DNA from: Novosphingobium sp. FKTRR1
Lineage (GTDB): Bacteria > Pseudomonadota > Alphaproteobacteria > Sphingomonadales > Sphingomonadaceae
Assembly: GCF_020404405.1 (NCBI RefSeq)
Contig: NZ_JAIZDA010000002.1
Coordinates: forward strand, 310,001 to 374,000
Direction of reading: 5' to 3'
Length of the DNA stretch: 64,000 nt
The notes beneath the pieces were generated by a model. It was not told the origin of the DNA. It saw only the letters and a list, made by a program, of their open reading frames with translations, and did not search any database. The position numbers and the translations under genes were made by a program. Of the stretch, positions 43,673 through 51,760 are shown piece by piece. Positions within the stretch are counted from its first letter, which is position 1; every line of letters begins with the position of its first letter.

Positions 43673-43996
43673 TTGCCCGACCGTCCACCACCGCTCAAGA
43701 GTTCGCACGGGCCGTCGGCGCTCGACGATCCAATGCGGGCGGCGCCGATCTGGGCGCATTACCGCAGGATGCTCCGCCTCGCAGGTGATGTCTCGCTGGG
43801 TGTGATTGGTATCGTCTGGGTGTACTTATACCACCTGTTTGGCCTGGTTTCGATCCACCTTTACATCGCCACGGCACTGGGCATCGGCGCGACGATCATG
43901 CTGATGGCTGCGCTGATGGGACTGGTGTTCCTGTCCAATGCCAGCGGCCATGACGATGCCATCGAAGACCGCCTCGAAGACGAGACCTGGAAATAG
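43673..43996 (+). CDS. Small two-helix membrane protein (TTG start)
   Basis: A 107-aa protein with hydrophobic helices at about 39-58 and 65-90, and an acidic C-terminus (HDDAIEDRLEDE). The N-terminus (MPDRPPPLKSS) is Pro-rich. AAGGAG at 43660-43665 sits 7 nt before a TTG at 43673, so TTG is the likely start; the long frame upstream is a shadow. I do not recognise a family; it is a conserved-looking inner-membrane protein. Confidence 0.7.
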   Translation: MPDRPPPLKSSHGPSALDDPMRAAPIWAHYRRMLRLAGDVSLGVIGIVWVYLYHLFGLVSIHLYIATALGIGATIMLMAALMGLVFLSNASGHDDAIEDRLEDETWK

Positions 43997-44028
43997 CTGG
44001 AATCGGCCCAGCATATCCTGCGACAGGG

Positions 44029-44436
44029 TCAATCTTGCGGCTGATGCAGACGGAATTCCTCGACAGGCTGGCCGCCGATCACGTGCTCCTGCAAAATGCG
44101 CTCAAGCACTGCGGGCGTGCACGAGTGATACCAGACCTCGTCCGGATAAACGACCGCGACCGGTCCAGCGAGGCACACCCGCAGACACCCCGCCTTGGTC
44201 CGCAAGATGCCTTGCGCACCGCCCAGCTTGAGTTCGCCCAGCCGCTTTTTCAGGAAGGCCCAGCTCGCCTCTCCTTCCGCGCGCGGGGCGCACTTGTCCT
44301 TCTCGGGCCCCGCGCACAGGAAGATGTGGCGCTGTGTGGCAAAGCCGCCAAGTTGGGCCAGCGCGCGTTCGGCCTGCACGACCTCGTCTTGCGAGTGACC
44401 CTCAGCAGGCACAGCGCCCGTCACGTCAGCGACCAT
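44029..44436 (-). CDS. (2Fe-2S) ferredoxin-domain protein
   Basis: A 135-aa protein with a thioredoxin-like 2Fe-2S ferredoxin domain. Four Cys are spaced as in this family: C41 (IFLCAGPEKDKC), C49, C84 and C88 (KAGCLRVCLAGPVAVVYPDEVWY). A further Cys106 lies nearby. It may serve in electron transfer; partners are unknown. Its start overlaps the end of the thioesterase gene by 16 bp. It is the last gene of the pcm-tolC-popZ-S9-thioesterase run. Confidence 0.85.
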   Translation of the reverse strand: MVADVTGAVPAEGHSQDEVVQAERALAQLGGFATQRHIFLCAGPEKDKCAPRAEGEASWAFLKKRLGELKLGGAQGILRTKAGCLRVCLAGPVAVVYPDEVWYHSCTPAVLERILQEHVIGGQPVEEFRLHQPQD

Positions 44437-44846
44437 TGTTCCAGAACCCCTCGAAACGCATCGGGCAGCGGCGTAGCGCGCTGACCATCGGTCATGACGA
44501 TCACGGTGTTGCAGGTACCCACCGCAGTGCCCGCTTGCGTCACCAGTTGCTGCAAGGTCCAGCTGCTGCGTCCGATCGCGGCGACGCCGACGTAACAGGC
44601 CAGCGTCCCGGGATAATGCGCCTGCGCCAGATAATCGATCGATACGCTGGCCACCATCGGTCGCAGTGCTTCGGTTCGCTGGAACCCGATCGTGGCCTGA
44701 AAGCGCACCCGGCCATCCTCGAACACCGCAGCCATGGCAACGTTGTTGATATGATCGTTGGGATCGAGATCGGCAAAGCGCGTCGTCAGTTCGTGGACGA
44801 AACGATAGCGCGCAGGCAGCAGCAGTGCAGGATCGGGTCTGGACAT
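44421..44846 (-). CDS. 4HBT-family acyl-CoA thioesterase
   Basis: A 141-aa hotdog-fold protein. The region LTTRFADLDPNDHINNVAMAAVFEDGRVRF carries the catalytic Asp (FADLDPN) typical of the 4-hydroxybenzoyl-CoA thioesterase subgroup, and SIDYLAQAHYPG follows. It should cleave an acyl-CoA to the free acid and CoA; chain specificity is unknown. It begins 9 bp after the S9 peptidase gene's stop. Confidence 0.85.
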   Translation of the reverse strand: MSRPDPALLLPARYRFVHELTTRFADLDPNDHINNVAMAAVFEDGRVRFQATIGFQRTEALRPMVASVSIDYLAQAHYPGTLACYVGVAAIGRSSWTLQQLVTQAGTAVGTCNTVIVMTDGQRATPLPDAFRGVLEQWSLT

Positions 44847-44855
44847 GATACAGGC

Positions 44856-47030
44856 CTAACCCGCCTTGCCGCCCCGCTTCAACCAGCGATCGAGCCATTC
44901 GAACACGGTCTGGTGCCATTGCAGCGAATTCTTCGGCTTGAGCACCCAGTGGTTCTCGTCAGGGAACACCAGCAAGTCGCTGGGCACACCGCGCCGTTGC
45001 AGCGCGGAAAATGCGGCAAGCCCCTGCGTATAAGGGATGCGGAAGTCCCTTTCGCTGGTGATCACCAGCATCGGTGTGCGCCACTGCGTCACGTAGTTGA
45101 CCGGGTTCCATTTCTCGTACTCGTCGGGCGCCTCGTGATAGGCGTGCCCGCCGTGCTCCCATTCGTCGAACCACTGTTCCTCGGTTTCATAGGCCATCGC
45201 GCGGGCATCGAACACACCATCGTGCTGCACGATGCACTTGAACCGGTCGGGCCAACGCCCTTCGATCCAGTTCATCATGTAGCCGCCATACGAAGCCCCG
45301 GCAGCGCAGGCGTTTGCGCCGTCGATCTGCGGATCGAGTGCCAGTGCGGCCTCAAGCCCCTTCTGCAAGTCCTCCAGCGGCTTGCCGCCCCAGTCGCGGT
45401 TGATCGCGTCGGTAAAGGCCTGACCGTATCCGGTTGAGCCGTGGAAATCGATCGCCACCACGGCATAGCCTTGCGCTGCCCAGACGCGCGGATTCCAGCG
45501 ATTGGACCACGCATCATTGAACGAGCCTTGCGGTCCACCGTGGACGTAAAGAATGGCGGGAAGTTTGCCATCCGCAACGGCCTGCACGGGCTTGGTGATC
45601 TGGCCCCACACGATATCCCCACCCGCCCCGGCAAAGTGGAAGCGCTGCGTGACCACGCCCGCGCGTGCGGCCAGCGCCGACGTGGCGATGTCGGTCAGCT
45701 TGTCCGACCCTTTGCCGGGCCTGCCGATGAACAGTTCGGCCGGCGCCTCGATCGAATCACGAGTATAGCCCAGCCGCCCGTCCTTGAGTGGCACGACATT
45801 GCCGATATGCCCCTCACGCCCGGGATTGAAGGTCAGCCGTTCGACTTTGCCGCTGCGCGGGTCGATCCTGAAGGCCGGCGTATCGAGTACATCTTCAGCC
45901 GTTGCGATCAGCGCCTTGCCATCCGCAGTCCACGCCAGCGACGTGACCGAGCGATCCCACGCCCCGGTCAGGGCGCGCACGGCGCCAGTCTTGATGTCGC
46001 GCAAGTGGACCACCAGCCGGTCCGATTCATAACCCGGCCGTGCCATCGCCGCGTAAGCCAGCCAGCGTCCGTCGGGTGACACCGCAGGCATCGTGTCTGT
46101 CGCAAGGTTGCTCGCAGTCAGGTTGCGCGGCGCAGCGCCATCGACCGGAGCCAGCCACAAGTCGACATTGGTCGAGCGCGGCTCGTTGCGGTCGGCCAGC
46201 CGCGCGGCATAGATCACCGCGTTGCTATCGCGCGTCCAAGCGATTTCAGCACCGTCGCCATAGGGCTTGGTCGGCGCGTCGCCGACAAGGCCACCTGCGC
46301 GGGCATCGCCATCGAGCGCCTGCCCATTGCCGGTGGCCACCCCTTCTGCATCAAGCGCAAAGGCGAACAGGCGGCTGTAAGTGCCGGGATTTGCCCAAGT
46401 GTCCCAGTGACGGACGAAGCCGGTGCCATCGCGATAGAGGCGCCCGCTGCCCGGTCCCGGCTGCGCCCGACCAGCGGAATCCGCACAACCGCCAAACGTC
46501 GCGCAAGTGCGGGGCAGATCGGCCCAGACCACGACGCGTTTGCCATCGGGTGACAGCTTGAATCCAGCGGGCTCTGCTGCAAATGCGCTGGCACGGTGCC
46601 ATTGCGGCGCCGTCGCCGCCTTTGCCGGGGCCGACAATTTCCAAAGCTGCGTGGCCGATGCGCCCTTTGGCGCCGCCGGATCCTTGCGGTCGGACAGCAG
46701 ATACAGACTGCCATCGGGCGCGAACGCGGGGCTGTCGGCCGCACCTTCAAGCGCAACCGCAAACGCCGGTGCGCCAGCAGCCTTGATCCACAAGGCGGTG
46801 GTGCGCGCGTAACTGGCGGGATCGGTAGTCGTAACCACCCAGGCCGCGAGCGCGCCGTCGGGCGAAACCGCCACGCCGCCGAGCCGTGGCAACGTCACCA
46901 GATCCTGAGGGGAAAAGGGCGCAGGCACTTCTGCCGCCTGCACGGCGACCGATGAGACAAGCGGGGCGGCCAGTGCGATACACAACGCCGCGAACGAGAG
47001 CCGGGTGACCCTGATGGAACTGGTTTTCAT
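44856..47030 (-). CDS. S9 (prolyl oligopeptidase) family serine peptidase, exported
   Basis: A 724-aa protein with a signal peptide (MKTSSIRVTRLSFAALCIAL, about 1-31), a beta-propeller/WD40-like region and a C-terminal alpha/beta-hydrolase. The catalytic Ser is in GASYGGYMM, Asp in VITSERDFRIPY and His in FPDENHWVLKP. It is probably a dipeptidyl or acylaminoacyl peptidase acting in the periplasm. The ATG at 47030 marks the signal peptide; an earlier in-frame ATG at 47147 would add 39 residues before it. It follows popZ by 76 bp. Confidence 0.9.
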   Translation of the reverse strand: MKTSSIRVTRLSFAALCIALAAPLVSSVAVQAAEVPAPFSPQDLVTLPRLGGVAVSPDGALAAWVVTTTDPASYARTTALWIKAAGAPAFAVALEGAADSPAFAPDGSLYLLSDRKDPAAPKGASATQLWKLSAPAKAATAPQWHRASAFAAEPAGFKLSPDGKRVVVWADLPRTCATFGGCADSAGRAQPGPGSGRLYRDGTGFVRHWDTWANPGTYSRLFAFALDAEGVATGNGQALDGDARAGGLVGDAPTKPYGDGAEIAWTRDSNAVIYAARLADRNEPRSTNVDLWLAPVDGAAPRNLTASNLATDTMPAVSPDGRWLAYAAMARPGYESDRLVVHLRDIKTGAVRALTGAWDRSVTSLAWTADGKALIATAEDVLDTPAFRIDPRSGKVERLTFNPGREGHIGNVVPLKDGRLGYTRDSIEAPAELFIGRPGKGSDKLTDIATSALAARAGVVTQRFHFAGAGGDIVWGQITKPVQAVADGKLPAILYVHGGPQGSFNDAWSNRWNPRVWAAQGYAVVAIDFHGSTGYGQAFTDAINRDWGGKPLEDLQKGLEAALALDPQIDGANACAAGASYGGYMMNWIEGRWPDRFKCIVQHDGVFDARAMAYETEEQWFDEWEHGGHAYHEAPDEYEKWNPVNYVTQWRTPMLVITSERDFRIPYTQGLAAFSALQRRGVPSDLLVFPDENHWVLKPKNSLQWHQTVFEWLDRWLKRGGKAG

Positions 47031-47106
47031 GGAAACCGGATTAGCGCCTGCACGGCGGCAGGCAAACCGGATTTGTCGCTGAAAAAGTGGTTTCGAGCCG
47101 TGCCGC

Positions 47107-47598
47107 TCAGCCGCGCTTGCCGACGATCCGCGCGATTTCGGTCGCAACCAGCTTTTCGACCATCCCGGGCAGGTTGCGATCGAGCCATTCGGCGAGCATG
47201 GGCCTCAGCATTTCGCGCACCAGTCCTTCGAGCGAGGTCTCCCCGGAACGGACGATTTGCGGCCGTGCACCGGGCTGCGAAAGCAGGGCCAGCGCCTCAA
47301 GCGACTGGCGCATCGATGCGGTGGCAGCTTCTTGCAACAGCGGTTCGGCATCATCGGCCAGTTCCGAGCGGGCGGCGCCGTATGCGGCCGCCGGGGATTC
47401 ACCGAGGATTTGCGCGGCAACCTCGCTCAGGTCGAGCACATCGCCATGGCGTTGGGCCATTGCGTCAGGGTTAACCGCCGGTGCGATCGTATCGCGGCGC
47501 CCTTTGGCAAGCGAGGCATCGGCCCGGTTGTCGCGCGCGATCACCTTCTTGATCGAATCGAGAATTTCCTCGACCGAAGGTTCCCCTGCCTGACGCAT
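47107..47598 (-). CDS. popZ: PopZ (DUF2497) polar organising protein
   Basis: A 163-aa protein. The N-terminal EPSVEEILDSIKKVIARDN and the C-terminal LEGLVREMLRPMLAEWLDRNLPGMVEKLVATEIARI match the two conserved ends of PopZ, with a variable Ala-rich middle. In Caulobacter, PopZ forms a polar matrix that anchors ParB-parS and recruits other proteins. parAB and parS sites are about 11-16 kb away in this window. It lies 89 bp after tolC on the same strand. The middle region is shorter than in Caulobacter. Confidence 0.88.
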   Translation of the reverse strand: MRQAGEPSVEEILDSIKKVIARDNRADASLAKGRRDTIAPAVNPDAMAQRHGDVLDLSEVAAQILGESPAAAYGAARSELADDAEPLLQEAATASMRQSLEALALLSQPGARPQIVRSGETSLEGLVREMLRPMLAEWLDRNLPGMVEKLVATEIARIVGKRG

Positions 47599-47687
47599 GG
47601 CCTGCTTATCCCCTGACTAAAGCCCGTTTCCAGCCGGTATCCACCGGCTGAACTGCCCCACTCTCGAATCAAATGGTTAACGCTTCG

Positions 47688-49187
47688 TCAAGGAAGCGCC
47701 TGCACCGCCACATTGGCGTCTTGCGCAGGCGAGTCAACCGTGCGGGTTCCGCGCGCCACCGGCGCCGGATCGCGGCTCCAGTCCCACACTTTGCCGCGGA
47801 CACGATCATAGTTTGTGGCCGGATCGTACAACGCAGCACTCCCCCCCTCGCCTTCGAGAGCGAGATCCTTGGCCTGTGCCCGGCCCATCGTCGACAACAG
47901 GTTGAACCCGGCGACATAGGCATTGCGCCGCGCGGTCACCAATTGCACTTGCGCCCTGAGCAGTTCCTGCTCGGCGTCGAGGATGTTGAGGATCGTGCGA
48001 TTGCCGACAGTGTTTTCGGCCCGCACACCTTCAAGGCTGAGCGCGGCGGCATCGACCGCAGTCTGGTTCAAGCCGATCACCGCCGTCGCCGCCTGCCAGT
48101 TGGAATAAGCCGCCCGAACGGCAGCGATCACGCTACGCTCGACCGAGATTTCCTGTTCAAACTTGGCGCCTTCGCTCGCCTGCGCCTGACGCTCGCGCGC
48201 GGCAGGCAAGCCGCCCTGAAACAACGGAATCGACGCCGTAAGGCCGAGCGCTGAACTGGCGATGTGGTTGTTGGTGCCCGATTTGATACCCAGCGGGATC
48301 GAATCCAGATAATTGCTGTAGCTGGTGCTGGCCGTGACCGACAGGCGTGGCAGGCGTGCGGCCCCCGCCGCCTTCACGTCATAGCCTGCCGCCTTGCTGG
48401 CAAGCCGTGCTGCGGCGAGATCAGGATTGGTATCGAGCGCGATCTGAACCGCTTCATCCACCGCAGGCGGCAAACCGGTCAGCGGCGGCGGCGTGGCCAG
48501 ATCCCCCGGTGCCGTTCCAACGATCTGGATATAGCGCTCGCGGCTGGCGATCAGGTTGGCCTGAGCCGACCGCAAGTCGGCACGGGCGAGTGCAAGGCGC
48601 GAATTCGATTGGGCAACGTCGGTGCGGGTGACATCGCCGATCTCGAAGCGATCGCTGGTCGCCTTGAGGTTGACCTCCAGCACTTGCACGCTGTTACGGT
48701 TGAAATTGACGATGGCGGCATCGCGAATGACGTCGAGATAGGCGGCCACCACTTGCGAGAACACCGCCGATTCGGTGCTGCGCAAGCTGGCCTGCCCGGC
48801 TTCGACGCGGACTTTCGCAGCGGTGATCGCATTGCGGATGCCCCCGCCAGCATAAAGCGGCAGCCCGAGATTGACCCCGGTCGAGAAAATGCGCGTGGGA
48901 TTGAACGTCGGTGCCGATCCCTTTTCCAACTGCTCGGTATAGCTTGCCGTTCCAGCGAGCGAAGGCAGGGCCGCGGACTTGGCGATCGGCACGTTTTCGT
49001 CGTTGGCGCGCTGGTTGGCGCGCGCCGCCTGCAGGTCAGGGTTGCTGTTATACGCCCGGATCAACGCTTCGCGCAGATCGTCGGCAAATGCCGGCGTGCT
49101 GGCCAGCGAACCGACAAGCGCCGTAGCCAGCGCGATCACGGTCAGGCCGGTTGACCCGCGAAGGGCCGGCGACAGCGGCTTGATCAT
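47688..49187 (-). CDS. tolC: TolC-family outer-membrane efflux protein
   Basis: A 499-aa protein with a signal peptide (about 1-35, ending TPAFA) and two OEP repeats of long helices (LREALIRAYNSNPDLQAARANQRA; VQIALDTNPDLAAARLASKAAG) that form the trimeric channel-tunnel for type I secretion and RND efflux. It ends with a short Pro/Asp-rich tail. It starts at the last base of the upstream methyltransferase-like gene's stop (one-base overlap) and precedes popZ. No membrane-fusion protein gene is in this window. Confidence 0.93.
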   Translation of the reverse strand: MIKPLSPALRGSTGLTVIALATALVGSLASTPAFADDLREALIRAYNSNPDLQAARANQRANDENVPIAKSAALPSLAGTASYTEQLEKGSAPTFNPTRIFSTGVNLGLPLYAGGGIRNAITAAKVRVEAGQASLRSTESAVFSQVVAAYLDVIRDAAIVNFNRNSVQVLEVNLKATSDRFEIGDVTRTDVAQSNSRLALARADLRSAQANLIASRERYIQIVGTAPGDLATPPPLTGLPPAVDEAVQIALDTNPDLAAARLASKAAGYDVKAAGAARLPRLSVTASTSYSNYLDSIPLGIKSGTNNHIASSALGLTASIPLFQGGLPAARERQAQASEGAKFEQEISVERSVIAAVRAAYSNWQAATAVIGLNQTAVDAAALSLEGVRAENTVGNRTILNILDAEQELLRAQVQLVTARRNAYVAGFNLLSTMGRAQAKDLALEGEGGSAALYDPATNYDRVRGKVWDWSRDPAPVARGTRTVDSPAQDANVAVQALP

Positions 49188-49798
49188 TAGAAGCTCCAGC
49201 GCTTCGTGGCAGCGAATTCAGGCAGCGGTGCAAAGTCGGCCTCGCCCACGGTGGTGAACGCGAGCTCGCCCTGAACCTTGCGACCGATGGCGAGGCGGGT
49301 AACGCCACGCTCGACCAGACCGGTGACCACGCGGCCATGATCGGCCAGTACGGCGCTCAGGACCGCAGGTGCCTGCTCGATGGCGCCGTCGATCAGCACC
49401 AGCGAATATGCGCCCGCTGCACCGTATTCGGCGCCGGGAGCGGCAAGGACAACTTTCCCCGCCAGTTCACCAACCAGCGCAGCAAGGTAGGCGCCTGGCT
49501 TGCCGATCACCAGAACGGTGTCGGCGCGGCTGGGCACGGCGAGCGAAAGTTGCTGGCCATGGGTGAGCGCAGGGGCAAGCACGGTACCATCGCCCAGCGG
49601 CACGGCGCGATCGGCATAGGCCACTGCGCGCCGCTCTTCCGGCACGAAGTCTTCGCGGGCGACGGCGGCAAAAGCAGCCAGAATCGCCAGATCATTGACC
49701 CCGCTGACCCGCAACTGACTATCGATCATGGCCCGTCGCGCCAGCGCTGAACCGCTTTCAACCGGCCGTTCGTCAAGCAAGGTCATGATTTCCCTCAT
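49187..49798 (-). CDS. Protein-L-isoaspartate O-methyltransferase-like protein, degenerate SAM site
   Basis: A 203-aa protein related to PIMT (Pcm). The N-terminal ARRAMIDSQLRVSGVND, LAAFAAVAREDFVPEERR, YADRAVPL and THGQQLSLAV match. The SAM-binding motif I, usually LEIGTGSGY, reads LVIGKPGAY here, losing the acidic residue and GxG pattern, and the region after it is short. It may not bind SAM normally. It precedes tolC with a one-base overlap, as in other alphaproteobacteria, so it may serve TolC assembly or be a relic. The ATG at 49798 gives the N-terminus; a later in-frame ATG at 49786 is possible. Confidence 0.72.
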   Translation of the reverse strand: MREIMTLLDERPVESGSALARRAMIDSQLRVSGVNDLAILAAFAAVAREDFVPEERRAVAYADRAVPLGDGTVLAPALTHGQQLSLAVPSRADTVLVIGKPGAYLAALVGELAGKVVLAAPGAEYGAAGAYSLVLIDGAIEQAPAVLSAVLADHGRVVTGLVERGVTRLAIGRKVQGELAFTTVGEADFAPLPEFAATKRWSF

Positions 49799-50097
49799 CC
49801 GCCCAAAAGCCGTCCGTCCCCCCGGATCCGGGGGCGCGCACGGCGGTCATTCCATGGAACGACGCACCGGCCGCCCCAACCGTGTGCATTGCACCAATCT
49901 GCCAAGGTCGCAACCGGCTGCCCGGTGACCTGTTCGTGCTCTTAGAATATTGCCATTCTTGCGCCAAGTGCTTTGCACGTTGCTTATCGGGGCGTAAGGG
50001 GCGCCTGTCGATTGCCGGCGCGGAATGCCCAAGAGGCAAACGCGCGGCACCACCCGGCCGCAAGCACGGCCAACCGGAACAGGGAGTCTGGCAAAAA

Positions 50098-51618
50098 ATG
50101 GGCGAGATGGTGACGATCCGTGAAGCGGACCTGATCGAAAGCGTGGCCGACGCGCTGCAATATATCAGCTATTTCCACCCGATGGATTACATCCGTGCGC
50201 TGGGTGAGGCCTACAAGGCCGAAGCCGGGCCCGCCGCCAAGGATGCCATCGCCCAAATCCTGACCAACAGCCGGATGTGCGCCGAAGGCCACCGTCCGCT
50301 GTGCCAGGATACCGGCATCGTCAACGTGTTCATCGAATGGGGCCAGGATTGCCGCCTCGAATCCGACCTGTCTTTGCAGGATGTGGTCGATGAGGGGGTG
50401 CGCCGCGCCTACCTGAACCCTGACAACAAGCTGCGCGCCTCGGTCCTGGCCGACCCCGCTTTCACGCGCCGCAACACCCGCGACAACACGCCTTGCGTGC
50501 TCCATGTCGAAATGGTCAAGGGCAACACGATCACGGTCGATGTCGCAGCCAAGGGTGGCGGATCGGAAAACAAGTCGAAGTTCAAGATGATGAACCCCAG
50601 CGATTCAATCGTCGACTGGGTGATAGAGATGCTGCCCCAGATGGGCGCTGGATGGTGTCCGCCGGGGATGCTTGGCATCGGCATCGGTGGCACCGCGGAA
50701 CACTGCGTGCTTCTGGCCAAGAAAGCGCTGATGGAGCCGATCGACATGGCCCAGCTCAAGCTGCGCGGCCCCAGCAACGACATCGAAAAGCTGCGCATCG
50801 AGATCTTCGACAAAGTCAACGCGCTGGGCATCGGCGCGCAGGGACTGGGCGGGCTCTCGACCATCCTTGACGTCAAGATCATGGACGCGCCCTGCCATGC
50901 TGCGGGCAAGCCGGTGGCGATGATCCCCAATTGCGCCGCCACCCGCCATGCCCACTTCACGCTCGATGGCTCGGGGCCGAGCTTCCTCGAACGCCCCAAG
51001 CTGGACGAGTGGCCGCAAGTGCACTGGGCGCCCGATGCAGCGGCCAAGCGGGTAAACCTCGACACGCTGACTGCAGAGGACGTGCAAGGCTGGAAACAGG
51101 GCGACCGCCTGCTGCTCAACGGCAAGATGCTGACCGGCCGCGATGCCGCGCACAAGCGGATCAAGGACATGCTGGCAAAGGGCGAGGAGCTGCCCGTCGA
51201 TTTCAAGGGACGCGTGATCTATTACGTCGGCCCGGTCGATCCGGTGCGCGATGAAGTTGTCGGTCCTGCCGGTCCCACCACGGCCACGCGAATGGACAGC
51301 TTCTCCGACCTGATGCTCGATCTGGGACTGCTCGCCAGCGTCGGCAAGGCCGAGCGCGGGCCGGCTGCCACCAAGTCGATCGCCGCGCACAAGTCCGCTT
51401 ACCTGATGGCAGTGGGTGGCGCTGCCTATCTGGTTGCACGCGCGATCCGCCACGCCGAAGTCGTCGGGTTTGCCGATCTGGGCATGGAAGCGATCTATGA
51501 ATTCACCGTCGAGGACATGCCGGTGACCGTGGCCGTCGATTCCGAAGGCAACAACGTCCACCAGCTTGCTCCGCTGGTATGGAAGAAGAAGATCGCCGAC
51601 GAACACCTGCTGGCTTGA
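50098..51618 (+). CDS. Class I fumarate hydratase (4Fe-4S)
   Basis: A 506-aa enzyme that interconverts fumarate and malate in the TCA cycle. Class I enzymes are oxygen-sensitive and hold a [4Fe-4S] cluster; the N-terminal part has PLCQDTGIVNVFIEWGQ (Cys in PLCQDTG), GGGSENKSKFKMM, and CPPGMLGIGIGGTAEHC (more ligand Cys). The C-terminal domain has GPTTATRMDSF and ends VHQLAPLVWKKKIADEHL. The start is the ATG at 50098 with GGGAG upstream; a second ATG at 50107 is possible. It is divergent from the pcm-tolC run. Confidence 0.93.
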   Translation: MGEMVTIREADLIESVADALQYISYFHPMDYIRALGEAYKAEAGPAAKDAIAQILTNSRMCAEGHRPLCQDTGIVNVFIEWGQDCRLESDLSLQDVVDEGVRRAYLNPDNKLRASVLADPAFTRRNTRDNTPCVLHVEMVKGNTITVDVAAKGGGSENKSKFKMMNPSDSIVDWVIEMLPQMGAGWCPPGMLGIGIGGTAEHCVLLAKKALMEPIDMAQLKLRGPSNDIEKLRIEIFDKVNALGIGAQGLGGLSTILDVKIMDAPCHAAGKPVAMIPNCAATRHAHFTLDGSGPSFLERPKLDEWPQVHWAPDAAAKRVNLDTLTAEDVQGWKQGDRLLLNGKMLTGRDAAHKRIKDMLAKGEELPVDFKGRVIYYVGPVDPVRDEVVGPAGPTTATRMDSFSDLMLDLGLLASVGKAERGPAATKSIAAHKSAYLMAVGGAAYLVARAIRHAEVVGFADLGMEAIYEFTVEDMPVTVAVDSEGNNVHQLAPLVWKKKIADEHLLA

Positions 51619-51760
51619 TGGGTATGGCGCGCGCTGCCTGATGTGGCGCGCGCGCCCTCACCTGTCGCAATCTCACACGTTTCGATCACCCGCTTCCTTT
51701 CGACCAACCACCGACCGGCACCGACCGTCGATCTGGCGCGGCGATGGCATCCCGGTGTAG

